64,000 nt of DNA, taken from Akkermansiaceae bacterium (GTDB taxonomy: Bacteria > Verrucomicrobiota > Verrucomicrobiia > Verrucomicrobiales > Akkermansiaceae). Position numbers and translations under genes: made by a program. The stretch lies in NCBI GenBank assembly GCA_018402445.1, contig JAGYIT010000007.1, positions 62,001 through 126,000 on the forward strand, written 5' to 3'. Positions 6,923 through 18,018 of this stretch are shown here, one piece after another; within the stretch, counting starts at the first letter, position 1, and each line of letters starts with the position of its first letter. The notes under the pieces are model-generated. The model did not search any database. It worked only from the letters and a program-made list of their open reading frames with translations, and was not told the DNA's origin.

Positions 6923-8869
6923 TCACATCAGCGCGGCGAATTGCAGCGGCTCCATGGTCAGTTTCTGCGTCGCGACGATGCTTTTCCCGGCGACGATGTC
7001 GGTGAAAGTCTTGCGCATCCCGAGCTGGCGGAGGCGGGTGGCAGGGAGATCCTGCGGGTGCTCGGAGAAGTTCGCGAGGCAGAGGATGCTCTGGCCGCCG
7101 TAGCTTCGGAAATAGCCGAAGACGTGGTGGTTCCCGGTGTCGATGAACTCCGTATGGCATTCCTGGAACGCGTGGTTGTTTTTCCGGATCTGGGAAAACT
7201 TCAGGAAACCCTGGAAGATCCGCGCCTCGACGGATTCCGGATCCTTGCGCAGCTCGGCCTTTTCCCAGTCGAACTTCGGCCGGTGCATCCAGCGGTCGTC
7301 GCCGTCCTTAGCGGGATCTTTGTGGTATGAGTAGTCGTTGGTCATCCCGATCTCGTCGCCGAGGTAGATGAGCGGGATACCGCCGATGGTGAAAATGATG
7401 CCGTGCAGCAGCAGGATACGGCGGATCGCCATCTCGATCTGATACTCGTCCTTTTCGAAAAGCGCCTTTTCCAATCCGCATAGCGAGGCCGTGGTGCCGC
7501 AGATCCGCGCGTCGCCGGTCTCGAGGTTGTGCTGGAACATTTTCCCCCGCGCGAAGCTGTCGCCCTCGCCCGAGAAAAAGCGGTTCAGGAACCAGCGGTG
7601 ATCCTGCGGGTTGACCTGGATTTCCCAGAGGTCGCGATCCTCGAAGCCCCAGCCGATGTCGTCGTGGCAGCGGACATAGTTGACCCATGAGCAGCCGGCG
7701 GGAAGTTGGAAGCGCTTCGGCAGGCAGTGGGAGATGATGCGCGCGTCACGGGTGGCGATCGAGTTCCAGAGCTGGACCATCAGCGGCGGGTTGTAGGAAA
7801 GGTGGCACTCTTCCTCTGATACGTATTTCTTGATCTCGTCGGGCGCGACGATCGCCTCCGACTTGAAGACCAGCGCCGGGGCGGCGATGCGCGCGAGCGA
7901 GTTGAACGCCTGGATCAGCAGGTGCGCCTTCTCCAAGTTCTCGCACGAGGTGCCCTTTTCCTTCCACAGGAACGGCACCGCATCCATCCGCACCATCTCG
8001 ACGCCCGCGTTGGCGAGGAACAGCATCTCGCCCGCCATCGCGTTGAAAACATCGGGGTTCGCGTAGTTCAGATCCCATTGAAAATTGTTGAACGTCGTCC
8101 AGATCCATTTCCCTAGGGATGTGCGGTAGGTGAAGGAGCCGGGATGCGCGTCGGGAAAAATCGGGCGGAGCGTGCGCTCGTATTCGTCCGGTTCCGTCCG
8201 GTTGGGATACATCCGGTAGTAGCGCTGGTATTCCAGATCACCCTTCGCCGCCTTCTCGGCCCACTCGTGCTCGTCGGAGGTGTGGTTGAAAACGAAATCG
8301 AGCACCAGGCTCATGCCTTGCTGACGTAGCTCCGCGGCGAGCTCGCTCAGCCCCTGCACGGTGCCGATTTTCGGATCCAGCTCGCGGTAGCTGCTGATCG
8401 CGTAGCCGCCGTCATCTTCGCCATCCGGGCTTTTGAAAAGCGGCATCAGGTGCAGGTAGGTCACGCCGAGCGCGTTGAGATAATCGATTTTTTCCCGCAG
8501 CCCGTTGAGGTCGCCGGAAAAGAGATCCACGTAGGCCATCGCGCCGACAACGCGGTTCGACTGATACCAATGCGGGTGCCCCTCGCGGATCGCGTCCAGG
8601 CTTTTTAGGTCGGCGTCGCGCGCCAACCACGATTGCGCAGCGGTCTGCAGGATGCGCTCGACGTGGAAAAAGAAATCGTAGCTGGGGCCGTAGATGCGCC
8701 ACAGGAGGTCGAAGAGCACCGGGAAATGGTCGTCGAGCCGCGCCTCGAAGGCCTGCCACTCCGCCGTATCGACCTCGTCGGGAAACGCCTTGTGGAGGCG
8801 GGGGAGCAGGCGGGCGAGGGTCAGCCGGCTTTCGCGGGCGGTCGGTGTGGGGTCGTTGTAGGTCATCAT
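6923..8869 (-). CDS. amylosucrase (GH13 subfamily 4)
   Basis: Amylosucrase transfers glucose from sucrose to an alpha-1,4-glucan and releases fructose. The 648 residues match the family in length. After an N-terminal helical domain come the GH13 regions: LDFVFNHTSDEHEW (region I), EMVRMDAVPFLWK with the nucleophile Asp, VFKSEAIV with the acid/base Glu, and YVRCHDDIGWGF with the transition-state Asp. IPLIYLGDEIGMTNDYSY follows and a C-terminal beta domain ends the protein. No signal peptide is seen. It is monocistronic. Sucrose hydrolase or trehalose synthase are less likely given the N-terminal domain and region spacing. Confidence 0.92.
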   Translation of the reverse strand: MMTYNDPTPTARESRLTLARLLPRLHKAFPDEVDTAEWQAFEARLDDHFPVLFDLLWRIYGPSYDFFFHVERILQTAAQSWLARDADLKSLDAIREGHPHWYQSNRVVGAMAYVDLFSGDLNGLREKIDYLNALGVTYLHLMPLFKSPDGEDDGGYAISSYRELDPKIGTVQGLSELAAELRQQGMSLVLDFVFNHTSDEHEWAEKAAKGDLEYQRYYRMYPNRTEPDEYERTLRPIFPDAHPGSFTYRTSLGKWIWTTFNNFQWDLNYANPDVFNAMAGEMLFLANAGVEMVRMDAVPFLWKEKGTSCENLEKAHLLIQAFNSLARIAAPALVFKSEAIVAPDEIKKYVSEEECHLSYNPPLMVQLWNSIATRDARIISHCLPKRFQLPAGCSWVNYVRCHDDIGWGFEDRDLWEIQVNPQDHRWFLNRFFSGEGDSFARGKMFQHNLETGDARICGTTASLCGLEKALFEKDEYQIEMAIRRILLLHGIIFTIGGIPLIYLGDEIGMTNDYSYHKDPAKDGDDRWMHRPKFDWEKAELRKDPESVEARIFQGFLKFSQIRKNNHAFQECHTEFIDTGNHHVFGYFRSYGGQSILCLANFSEHPQDLPATRLRQLGMRKTFTDIVAGKSIVATQKLTMEPLQFAALM

Positions 8870-9074
8870 GCGGAATCAGGCTCCCAGGGTCGTCCGGAGG
8901 CGAAAAGCTCCCGCTACGAGTATGCCGACAATCCGCGCGAGCGCAAACGCTTAGGGTTTTTCTCACCTCCGGCGGTGGCGCGGAGCCGCGCGGGTTTTGC
9001 CTGAAGCGGGCGGGGAGGGGAGACAGCCTTGCAAATGCCATGCCTTGGGGGTTGAAGTCCGGATCACGCAGCCT

Positions 9075-10088
9075 ATGCTCACCCGCATGTCCGCCTGCGG
9101 CCCGAAAATGAAAATGGATCCCACCCTGCACCGGGAGAGGAAACCGGATTGGATCAAGGTGCGCCTGCCGAACAATCCGGCCTTCTGGTCCACGAAGTCG
9201 CTGATCACCGATCTCAAGCTCGTCACCGTCTGCGAAGAGGCCCAATGCCCGAACCGCTGGGAATGCTGGGGGCAGGGCACAGCCACTTTCATGATCGCCG
9301 GCGACAAGTGCACCCGCGCCTGCGGTTTCTGCGCCGTGAAAACCGCGAAACCCGACGCCCTCGAATCCGATGAACCCGCCCGCGTCGCCGAGGCCACCCG
9401 GCGCATGAACCTGCGCCACGTCGTCATCACCGCCGTCGCCCGCGACGATCTCCGCGATGGCGGAGCCGAGCATTTCCGCGAAACGATACGCGCCGTCCGC
9501 GAGGTGAATCCCGAGATCATCATCGAGGTGCTCGTCCCCGACTTCAACGACCGCGACTGGGCCCTGCAGATGGTCATGGACGCCCGCCCGCACATCTTCA
9601 ACCACAACCTCGAAACCGTCGAGCGGCTGACCCCGCTCGTCCGCTCCCGCGCCCAATACCAACGCTCGCTCACCGTCCTGAAAAAGGCGAAACACATGGT
9701 CAACGGCCACGTCGCCACCAAATCCGGTATCATGCTCGGCCTCGGCGAGCGCCGCGACGAGATCCTCACCGCGATGGACGACCTGTTGGAGCACGATGTC
9801 ACCGTCCTCACCCTCGGCCAATACCTGCGCCCCACGCCGAAGCACCTGCCCGTCGTCGAATACATCCACCCGGATCGATTCGCGGACTACAAACAGATCG
9901 CCTTGGAAAAAGGTTTCCGCCACGTCGCCTCCGGCCCGCTCGTCCGTTCCTCCTACCACGCCGCCGATTTCCGCCCGGAGCTCGATGTCCTCCAAGCCAT
10001 CGAAACCGACCTCCGCGCCGCCGACGGCCTCGAGCTCGGCCCCGAGCATCTCCCTCTCCCCGCCCTCAAGCCATCACTGGTTTCATAG
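9075..10088 (+). CDS. lipA: lipoyl synthase
   Basis: LipA inserts two sulfurs into octanoyl groups on lipoyl domains. It is a radical-SAM enzyme: the SAM cluster motif CTRACGFCAV and the auxiliary-cluster cysteines CEEAQCPNRWEC are both present, as is the C-terminal RSSYHA that supplies the serine ligand. I chose ATG 9075 because the open frame further upstream (to 8997) overlaps GC-rich non-coding DNA; ATGs at 9087, 9108 and 9114 are alternatives and no clear Shine-Dalgarno decides. No lipB is adjacent. Confidence 0.96.
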   Translation: MLTRMSACGPKMKMDPTLHRERKPDWIKVRLPNNPAFWSTKSLITDLKLVTVCEEAQCPNRWECWGQGTATFMIAGDKCTRACGFCAVKTAKPDALESDEPARVAEATRRMNLRHVVITAVARDDLRDGGAEHFRETIRAVREVNPEIIIEVLVPDFNDRDWALQMVMDARPHIFNHNLETVERLTPLVRSRAQYQRSLTVLKKAKHMVNGHVATKSGIMLGLGERRDEILTAMDDLLEHDVTVLTLGQYLRPTPKHLPVVEYIHPDRFADYKQIALEKGFRHVASGPLVRSSYHAADFRPELDVLQAIETDLRAADGLELGPEHLPLPALKPSLVS

Positions 10089-10091
10089 AAA

Positions 10092-10181
10092 TTTTTCACC
10101 GCAGAGACGCAAAGGCCGCAAAGAGTCGCAAAGCAAGTCTTCCTCTTCCTTGAAATTTGAAATTTGAAATTTGAAATTTAG
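10092..10181 (+). repeat. composite repeat abutting a start codon
   Basis: The CGCAGAG part (10092-10134) is followed by TCCTCTTCCTTGAAATTTGA and further TTGAAAT heptads (10141-10181). The heptad tract ends at the base before the ATG of the EVE-domain gene, so it supplies that gene's entire 5' leader and there is no Shine-Dalgarno site. Confidence 0.85.
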
Positions 10182-10637
10182 ATGCCCTGGCTGATCAAAT
10201 CTGAACCCGACGTTTTCTCCATCCACGACCTCGAAAAGGTCGCTCAAGAACCGTGGTCCGGCGTCCGCAACTACCAGGCGCGGAACTTCATGTGGCGCGA
10301 CATGAAGGTCGGCGATCTCGCGCTCTTCTACCACTCGAACGCCAAGCCGCCCGGCATCGCGGGAGTTGCGAAGGTCGCCTCCGCCGCTTATCCGGATCCT
10401 ACGCAGTTCGATCCGAAATCCGAATACCACGACCCCGCGGCCACCGAAGAAAAACCGCGCTGGTATCTCGTCGATTTCGAGCACGTCGCCACTTTCAAGG
10501 AACTCCTCCCGCTCGAAGTGCTGAAAGCCGATAATCTCCTTTCCGAAATGCTCGTCTGCCAGAAAGGCACGCGCCTCTCCATCACGCCGGTGGAGAAAAA
10601 GCATTTCACCCGTGTCCTGAAGCTCGCGGGGAAATGA
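10182..10637 (+). CDS. EVE (YTH-like) domain protein
   Basis: This 151-residue protein is a single EVE domain: PWLIKSEPDVFSIHDL at the N-terminus, then WSGVRNYQARNFMWRDMKVGDLALFYHSN read in parts, GIAGVAKVASAAYPDP, and the C-terminal basic segment. The PUA-like EVE fold binds modified nucleobases; stand-alone members are widespread and poorly understood. Restriction and defence genes are not adjacent, so a housekeeping role is as likely. Translation starts at the end of a dispersed repeat. Confidence 0.9.
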   Translation: MPWLIKSEPDVFSIHDLEKVAQEPWSGVRNYQARNFMWRDMKVGDLALFYHSNAKPPGIAGVAKVASAAYPDPTQFDPKSEYHDPAATEEKPRWYLVDFEHVATFKELLPLEVLKADNLLSEMLVCQKGTRLSITPVEKKHFTRVLKLAGK

Positions 10638-10660
10638 AGCTGCGCAGCCATGAGTCACCC

Positions 10661-11392
10661 TCACTCCGCCGCTGCGGGCGGCACGATCCTCGGCCTCGGC
10701 TGCCGCATGGGCGCCGGGGTGGCGCTGAGGGCATGATCTAGGCCGCGCCGCATCGCGGAAACCTGCCTGCGCCAACCTTCCGGCACCAAGGAAAGTTCCG
10801 GCGTTCCTCGGACAAGACCTTCGAAAATCACTTTCCCATCCGTGCCGAGGATGCGCACCGCGTCGCCCTCGCTCAGGCGTGTCACCTCCGCAGTGCCGCG
10901 CTCATCCTTCACCACGGCTTTCCTTTCCTTCAGATCCACGACGCGCATCGCGCCATCATCCGGCCGGATCACGGAATCCATCAGCGTGCGCCGGAGCGCT
11001 TCTCCATCCTCACCCTTGCCCTCGCCGAGGGTGACTTTGAGATCGAGGGATTTGCCCTCGCGGAAAACGGAGACCGTGACGACATCGCCGGGCGCGGCGA
11101 GACGCAAAAGGGTCGCCAGTTGTCCTTCGTTCACGAGCATTTGCTCCTCCATTTTCCACAGCAGATCGTGCTTGCGGATGCCAGCCTGATCCGCTGGCCC
11201 GCCAACCGCCAGATCGCTGACGACAAATCCGATGCCCGGCGGCAACGCGGGGAGCTGGGTGGTGGTAACGTCATCCGGCTTGGAAACGCCAAGCCCCAGC
11301 CAAGCCTCTTTCGCGGCAACAGCCGCGTCCTGCGATAAGCCGGTCGCCGCAGACAGGAGAAAAAACGACAGAAAATGGAGGGCGGCGCGCAT
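10661..11392 (-). CDS. secreted PDZ-domain protein of a sigma-factor operon
   Basis: The protein starts with a signal peptide (MRAALHFLSFFLLSAATGLS) and has a PDZ domain at about residues 30-115 (LGLGVSKPDD, IGFVVSDLAVGGPADQAGI, LLRLAAPGDVVTVSVFREG). A roughly 110-residue C-terminal region of unknown fold and a proline-rich tail follow. There is no protease triad, so it is a PDZ-only envelope protein. I chose ATG 11392 for the signal peptide. It starts 2 bases after the anti-sigma-like gene ends, so the ECF sigma, membrane protein and PDZ genes form one operon, possibly for envelope stress sensing. Confidence 0.8.
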   Translation of the reverse strand: MRAALHFLSFFLLSAATGLSQDAAVAAKEAWLGLGVSKPDDVTTTQLPALPPGIGFVVSDLAVGGPADQAGIRKHDLLWKMEEQMLVNEGQLATLLRLAAPGDVVTVSVFREGKSLDLKVTLGEGKGEDGEALRRTLMDSVIRPDDGAMRVVDLKERKAVVKDERGTAEVTRLSEGDAVRILGTDGKVIFEGLVRGTPELSLVPEGWRRQVSAMRRGLDHALSATPAPMRQPRPRIVPPAAAE

Positions 11393-11394
11393 GT

Positions 11395-11853
11395 TCAGAA
11401 AGTACTCACGGGCACGGAATACCATTCCTTGCGCTGCGCGGTGACGGTGACCTCGATACCGGTTTCCCTGTCGCGGATCCTGCTTTCGCCGATCATGTCG
11501 TAACACGTTTTCCGAACCACCGAGCCGCCGGCGTCCACGAACAGCCCCTCGTCGCGGACATTCTCCATGCGCTCCGACTCGGTGAGCACGAGTATCCCGT
11601 CATCCGGTGCGGTCTCGGCAAGCGCAGCCGTTTCCCGGATGCCGAAGGAGAGCGCGAAAAAACCTACAGCCACTGCGGCCGCGATGCCGCCGAGCCATTT
11701 CACCATGCGTGAAAAATCATGCCGCACCACCTCGCCACCCGCCAGCTCGTCGATTTGCGCCTCCAACGCGGCTTGCGCGGAATCGCTGAGCGCAACGGGC
11801 ATCAGACGCAGCAGCGCCTTTTCCATTTCCCTGTGTGGATCTGCCTCACGCAT
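11395..11853 (-). CDS. putative anti-sigma factor, single-pass membrane protein
   Basis: This 152-residue protein has a cytosolic N-terminal segment (about 50 residues), one transmembrane helix (WLGGIAAAVAVGFFALSFGI) and a short periplasmic domain. It overlaps the 3' end of the upstream ECF sigma gene by 8 bases. Position and topology are those of an anti-sigma factor, but I see no zinc-binding HxxxCxxC motif, so the assignment rests on context. Confidence 0.65.
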   Translation of the reverse strand: MREADPHREMEKALLRLMPVALSDSAQAALEAQIDELAGGEVVRHDFSRMVKWLGGIAAAVAVGFFALSFGIRETAALAETAPDDGILVLTESERMENVRDEGLFVDAGGSVVRKTCYDMIGESRIRDRETGIEVTVTAQRKEWYSVPVSTF

Positions 11854-12376
11854 GGCGTTCCTCCTTCATTTGTTTCAGATCCTGGGTCAGTTGTTCCAGC
11901 GCGTAGCGGTAGCGCGAGGCCGCCGTGTTCGGGGAGATGGCGAGCACCTCAGAAATCTGTGCAAAGGTCAGCCCGCCCCAGGTTTTCATCACCACCACCT
12001 CGCGGAGCTTGTCGCTGAGGTTTTGCACGGCCTCCCGCAGGCGTATGGCGTCCTCGTCGTCTTCCATCACGGGATCGAGCCAGACATCTTGGAAATCGTG
12101 GAGATAAACGATGGACTCCTCGCGTTTTCTCCGGCGCTTCTCGGAACGGTGCAGCATCAGCCCTCCGAAGCGGATCGTGGAAAAAACGAGCGGCAGATCC
12201 GGAGGGCCGCCACCGCGGTTCTGATCCTGCTGGTAATGCCACATTTTCAGCATCGCCTCCTGCACCAGATCCTCCGCGTCCTCGCGGGATTTCCCCCAGC
12301 TCCGGGCAAACAACAACAGCCGCGGGCCGTTCTCGGCCAACCAGCGCTTCCATTCTTTCGACAGGTTGTTCACCAT
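11846..12376 (-). CDS. ECF-type RNA polymerase sigma factor
   Basis: The 176 residues contain sigma region 2 (SREDAEDLVQEAMLKMWHY) and region 4 with its helix-turn-helix (LREVVVMKTWGGLTFAQISEVL then AISPNTAASRYRYALEQL, read in pieces). The length is normal for an ECF sigma factor. It is the first gene of a three-gene operon with an anti-sigma-like membrane protein and a PDZ protein. Autoregulation is likely but I did not identify its promoter. Confidence 0.92.
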   Translation of the reverse strand: MVNNLSKEWKRWLAENGPRLLLFARSWGKSREDAEDLVQEAMLKMWHYQQDQNRGGGPPDLPLVFSTIRFGGLMLHRSEKRRRKREESIVYLHDFQDVWLDPVMEDDEDAIRLREAVQNLSDKLREVVVMKTWGGLTFAQISEVLAISPNTAASRYRYALEQLTQDLKQMKEERHA

Positions 12377-12481
12377 CTATTCAGGCGTATAATGCCCCAC
12401 AATCGGGCAATTGTCTGCGAAAATTTTACCCCCATCTCCATGCTTGCCGCGCCGCCGAAAAGCGGCTAAACTTACTTCATC

Positions 12482-12563
12482 GCCGGGGTGGCGGAATTGG
12501 TAGACGCGCTTGACTTAGGATCAAGTGAGCTAGCTTGTGCAGGTTCGAGTCCTGTCCCCGGTA
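12482..12563 (+). tRNA. tRNA-Leu (anticodon TAG)
   Basis: The acceptor GCCGGGG pairs with CCCCGGT (G-U at the first pair). The anticodon arm is CTTGA-CTTAGGA-TCAAG, giving anticodon TAG. A long variable arm and the T-loop GGTTCGAGTCC are present, as expected for Leu. CCA is not encoded. Confidence 0.95.
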
Positions 12564-12579
12564 TTTTTTCCACGCGATC

Positions 12580-12792
12580 ATGATCAACGAACTCAAGACC
12601 CGCCTCACCGCCATCGGCCTCAGCGAGGAAATGGCCGCCAAGACAATCGAAACCGTCGCCGCTTTCGCGAAAACGAAACTGCCCGTGCAGTTCCACTCCG
12701 CCATGGACGATGTTATGGCCGGCAAAGACCCCGATCTTGGCCCGTTGACCGGCATGCTCGGCGGCATCAAAGGCCTCTTCGGCGGGAAATAA
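12580..12792 (+). CDS. small conserved-looking protein, unknown function
   Basis: This 70-residue protein (MINELKTRLTAIGLSEEMAA then a short helical body) ends in a glycine-rich tail, GMLGGIKGLFGGK. It resembles small proteins with an amphipathic helical domain and a Gly-Leu tail found beside many genes in this phylum, but I cannot name a family. It begins 17 bases after tRNA-Leu, so the two could share a transcript. Codon use is normal. Confidence 0.65.
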   Translation: MINELKTRLTAIGLSEEMAAKTIETVAAFAKTKLPVQFHSAMDDVMAGKDPDLGPLTGMLGGIKGLFGGK

Positions 12793-13081
12793 CCCCGCCG
12801 TGGCAAGGTGGGTCTTCCGCGAAGCGCAAGGAGGAGCGAATCAAAAATCTACCCCAGCCCTTGAAGTGACGATGGAAAGAGCATAAGCACCCATCATCCT
12901 CATCCCATGGTCATCGGCGGATTCTGATCCGCCGCTCCATGCCTGACACACAGGCCGCATATTACGGCTATACCCCTTACTTGACGCGCATGCCCGTTGG
13001 GGACGGATTCGGAGAAAACCACCGAACGAGAATCATATCCTGCCGAAAGGATGTGACTTGCGGTCTCAAGTTCCGCCCACG
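12793..13081. other. intergenic region with a REP-like palindrome
   Basis: No gene is seen here. A perfect hairpin CGGCGGAT-TCTG-ATCCGCCG lies at 12915-12934, flanked by GCTCCATGCC. A related palindrome (GGCGGAT-GCA-ATCCGCC, flanked by GGCATGG) is at 33588-33604, so this is a dispersed palindromic repeat or a terminator for the preceding small gene. Confidence 0.5.
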
Positions 13082-13127
13082 AAAAAAGCCGCCGCTCCGG
13101 GTGGGAACGGCGGCTTGTGATTTTTTC
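13082..13127 (-). terminator. intrinsic terminator after katG
   Basis: The stem AAGCCGCCG (13086-13094) / CGGCGGCTT (13108-13116) has a 13-base loop. On the minus strand it is followed by six T (13087-13082), and a T-run also follows on the plus strand, so it can act both ways. It lies just past the katG stop codon. Confidence 0.85.
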
Positions 13128-13134
13128 CAACGGA

Positions 13135-15796
<2,662 letters not shown>

Positions 15797-15938
15797 GGGC
15801 GGAGATTTCCGCTTGATTTGGATAGTGTCAAGAATTGGATTGCATCAGATTAAGCCGGCGATGGTGTGGGAGGCCGGGAGTGGCTGATGCTTGCTGCCAC
15901 GATGATCCACGGCTGGGGAAAAAGTAACTTATCCCTTC

Positions 15939-15967
15939 TTGACACGAAAACCGTGTTTTCATATTAT
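15939..15967 (+). promoter_or_regulatory. sigma70 promoter with internal operator for vapB-like antitoxin
   Basis: TTGACA (15939-15944), a 17-base spacer and TATTAT (15962-15967) form a near-consensus promoter. The spacer is filled by GAAAAC-CGT-GTTTTC (15946-15960), a perfect inverted repeat that suits an antitoxin operator. The GTG start at 15974 sits where transcription should begin, suggesting a leaderless mRNA. Confidence 0.75.
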
Positions 15968-15973
15968 CTTGCC

Positions 15974-16216
15974 GTGAAAAACATCACGATCACCATGCCC
16001 GACGCGCTTGCCCTTCGTGTGAGAGTTCTGGCGGCGGAGGCGGATACCAGCATGTCGCAATACCTCTGCCAACTGGCGGCCCGACAGGCGGATGCCACCG
16101 ATGACTACGAGAGGGCGAAGCTCCGCTACTTGTCCAGAACACGCGGAGGACTAAGGCTCTCCGGGCAGGCTCTGCCTAGCCGTGACGAACTCTACGAGCG
16201 CCATGCACTTCGTTGA
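15974..16216 (+). CDS. RHH-type (VapB/CopG-like) antitoxin
   Basis: The N-terminus KNITITMPDALALRVRVLA has the beta strand and first helix of a ribbon-helix-helix DNA-binding protein. The remaining part is the acidic/basic toxin-binding tail. I start at GTG 15974 because it gives a standard RHH N-terminus at the expected transcription start; ATG 15996 would remove the beta strand. It overlaps the downstream PIN gene by 14 bases. About 80 residues is the normal size. Confidence 0.8.
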   Translation: MKNITITMPDALALRVRVLAAEADTSMSQYLCQLAARQADATDDYERAKLRYLSRTRGGLRLSGQALPSRDELYERHALR

Positions 16217-16505
16217 CACCAACTTGCTTGTTTACAGCTTTGATGAGAGCGATCCGGCAAAACAGGAGCGTGCAGGCTTGGTTATGCGTAAACTTTGGGA
16301 ATCTCGCAGTGGGAGACTTAGTTTCCAGGTGCTGCAGGAGTTTTATGTCACGGTGACCCGCAAGCTGAAGCCGGCGCTTGCCCGGGAACGTGCCCGTGAG
16401 GAAATCCGGGATCTCCTCTCATGGAGTCCGGTGCGACCGGGTGCCGCCTTGCTGGAAGATGCCTGGCGGACCGGGAATCCTGACGCAAAGGCGATACAAA
16501 GCTGA
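16203..16505 (+). pseudogene. PIN-domain toxin (VapC), C-terminally truncated
   Basis: The frame opens with a good PIN motif, MHFVDTNLLVYSFDESDPAK, with the first catalytic Asp, and continues to the mid-domain (LSFQVLQEFYVTVTRKLKP, LLEDAWRTG). It then ends at DAKAIQS after 100 residues. The C-terminal strand with the final catalytic Asp is absent in all three frames downstream, so the nuclease should be dead. A 26-codon frame (16505-16585, MDILRKEIKSEKTENQTRYR) overlaps its stop as TGATG and may be debris of another gene. The upstream RHH antitoxin is intact. Confidence 0.7.
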
Positions 16506-16607
16506 TGGACATCCTCCGCAAGGAGATCAAGTCGGAGAAGACGGAGAACCAGACAAGATACCGGTTGAGGTTGCTGAAGCCGTGAGGGGATGGCGGGGGT
16601 AGCCGCC

Positions 16608-17381
16608 TTACGAATTCAAAAACGCCGTCAGCGGCGAGGTGGGGTGCGCGGTGTCGGAGGGTTGTGGGAGGCCCAGTTCGAAGGCGGTGCGGCCGGCCTG
16701 GACGGATTGTTTGAAGGCTACGGCCATTTTCGCGGGGTCGGAGGCGATGGCGATGGCGGTGTTGACGAGGACGGCGTCGGCTCCGAGTTCCATGGCTTCG
16801 GCGGCGTGGCTCGGTGCACCGATGCCAGCGTCAACGACTACGGGGACCGTAGCTTGATCGATGATGATGGAGATCTGGTCGCGGGTGGTGATGCCTTTGT
16901 TGGAGCCGATGGGTGCGCCGAGGGGCATGACGGTGGCGCAGCCGCATTCCTGGAGTCGCTTGGCGAGGACAGGGTCGGCGTTGATGTAGGGGAGGACGGT
17001 GTAGCCTTCCTTGACGAGGATCTCGGCGGCTTTGAGCGTCTCGATGGGATCGGGGAGGAGGTAGGTGGGATCGGGATGGATCTCGAGCTTGATCCATTTC
17101 GGCAGACCGGCGGAGTGGGCGAGGCGGGCGAGGCGGACGGCCTCCTCCGCGTTCATGGCTCCGCTGGTGTTAGCTAGGAGGAGGTATTTCTCGGGATCGA
17201 CGAAATCGAGGATGTTGGCGAAGGGATCCTTGTTTCCCGAGAGGTCAGCGCGGCGGAGGGCAACGGTGACGATCTCGGTGCCGGAGGCGGCGAGGGCGTC
17301 GCGCATGGATTCGTGGGAGGGGAATTTGCCGGTTCCGAGTAAGAGGCGGCTGCTGAAAGTGCGGTCTGCGATGGTGAGCAT
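16608..17381 (-). CDS. thiG: thiazole synthase
   Basis: ThiG forms the thiazole ring of thiamine from deoxyxylulose phosphate, dehydroglycine and ThiS thiocarboxylate. The TIM-barrel signatures are complete: [12 protein letters not shown], the Schiff-base lysine in [39 protein letters not shown] and [20 protein letters not shown]. It has 257 residues, a normal length. No thiS, thiF, thiH or thiO and no TPP riboswitch are adjacent, so the pathway genes are scattered. It lies downstream of a HAD phosphatase gene with a 27-base gap. Confidence 0.97.
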   Translation of the reverse strand: MLTIADRTFSSRLLLGTGKFPSHESMRDALAASGTEIVTVALRRADLSGNKDPFANILDFVDPEKYLLLANTSGAMNAEEAVRLARLAHSAGLPKWIKLEIHPDPTYLLPDPIETLKAAEILVKEGYTVLPYINADPVLAKRLQECGCATVMPLGAPIGSNKGITTRDQISIIIDQATVPVVVDAGIGAPSHAAEAMELGADAVLVNTAIAIASDPAKMAVAFKQSVQAGRTAFELGLPQPSDTAHPTSPLTAFLNS

Positions 17382-17408
17382 GATTGGAAAGTGCCGAGTG
17401 CCGAGTGA

Positions 17409-18014
17409 TCAGAGATCAGTGCAGGAGAGTTGCTCCGCTAGCCAGTGTTCGAAGGCGGGGTGGTTGTCGAGGTGGTATTGGTGGGTGCGGAGGCGGAATT
17501 GGTTGCCGGTGGCGATGTTGGCGGGGAGGTCGTCGATGTAGAGGGTTTTTTCAGGGACGAGGGAGTATTTGTCGATGGCGTGTTGGTAGATTTCCGGCTG
17601 GGGCTTGATGCTGTCCACCTCGTAGGAGAGGATGGCTCCGTGGAAGAGGGCGAACTCGGGGTAGGCTTCGAAAACCCAGGGGCAGTGGATGGCGTTGGTG
17701 TTGGAGAAGAGGATGAGGCGGTGTCCGGCAGCGTGGAGGTTGCGGACGTTCTGCCACATGGGTTCGTTGGGGGTGAAGATATTCCGCCAAGCGTGGTGAA
17801 AATCATCGTGGGTGGCGGAGGAGCCGAGGGTGGCCAGCGCCCAGTCGGTGTAATCGGAGACGGAGATGCGGCCGGCCTCGAAGTCGTCCTTTTTCGCGAG
17901 GAGTTCGGAAAGGGCGGAGGCTGGATCGGGATGATCCGACGGCAGGAAGGTTTTCAGGGAGGTCTCGAAATCGAAGTCGAGGAGGACTTTGCCGATGTCG
18001 AAGAGGAAGGTCAT
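17409..18014 (-). CDS. HAD-superfamily (subfamily IA, YihX-like) phosphatase
   Basis: The first motif is FLFDIGKVLLDFDF, matching YihX-type haloacid-dehalogenase phosphatases in which the general acid Asp sits further along than in the common DxD form. Motif II is LILFSNTNA, motif III is the Lys in DSIKPQPEIYQ, and motif IV is TLYIDDLPANI with the metal-binding Asp pair. Its 201 residues and helical cap are normal. The likely substrate is a sugar phosphate, but it is not determined. thiG follows on the same strand. Confidence 0.9.
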   Translation of the reverse strand: MTFLFDIGKVLLDFDFETSLKTFLPSDHPDPASALSELLAKKDDFEAGRISVSDYTDWALATLGSSATHDDFHHAWRNIFTPNEPMWQNVRNLHAAGHRLILFSNTNAIHCPWVFEAYPEFALFHGAILSYEVDSIKPQPEIYQHAIDKYSLVPEKTLYIDDLPANIATGNQFRLRTHQYHLDNHPAFEHWLAEQLSCTDL

Positions 18015-18018
18015 GGGA

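Noticed and set aside
8412..10049. 545-codon minus-strand frame overlapping lipA and amylosucrase
   Set aside because: It runs antisense through lipA and out of frame through amylosucrase; no independent family features.
12900..13130. 76-codon minus-strand frame in the katG downstream region
   Set aside because: It spans a palindrome and the terminator, and has no family-like sequence or start signal.
17382..17408. TPP riboswitch upstream of thiG
   Set aside because: Only 27 bases separate thiG from the HAD gene and no THI-box motifs are present.
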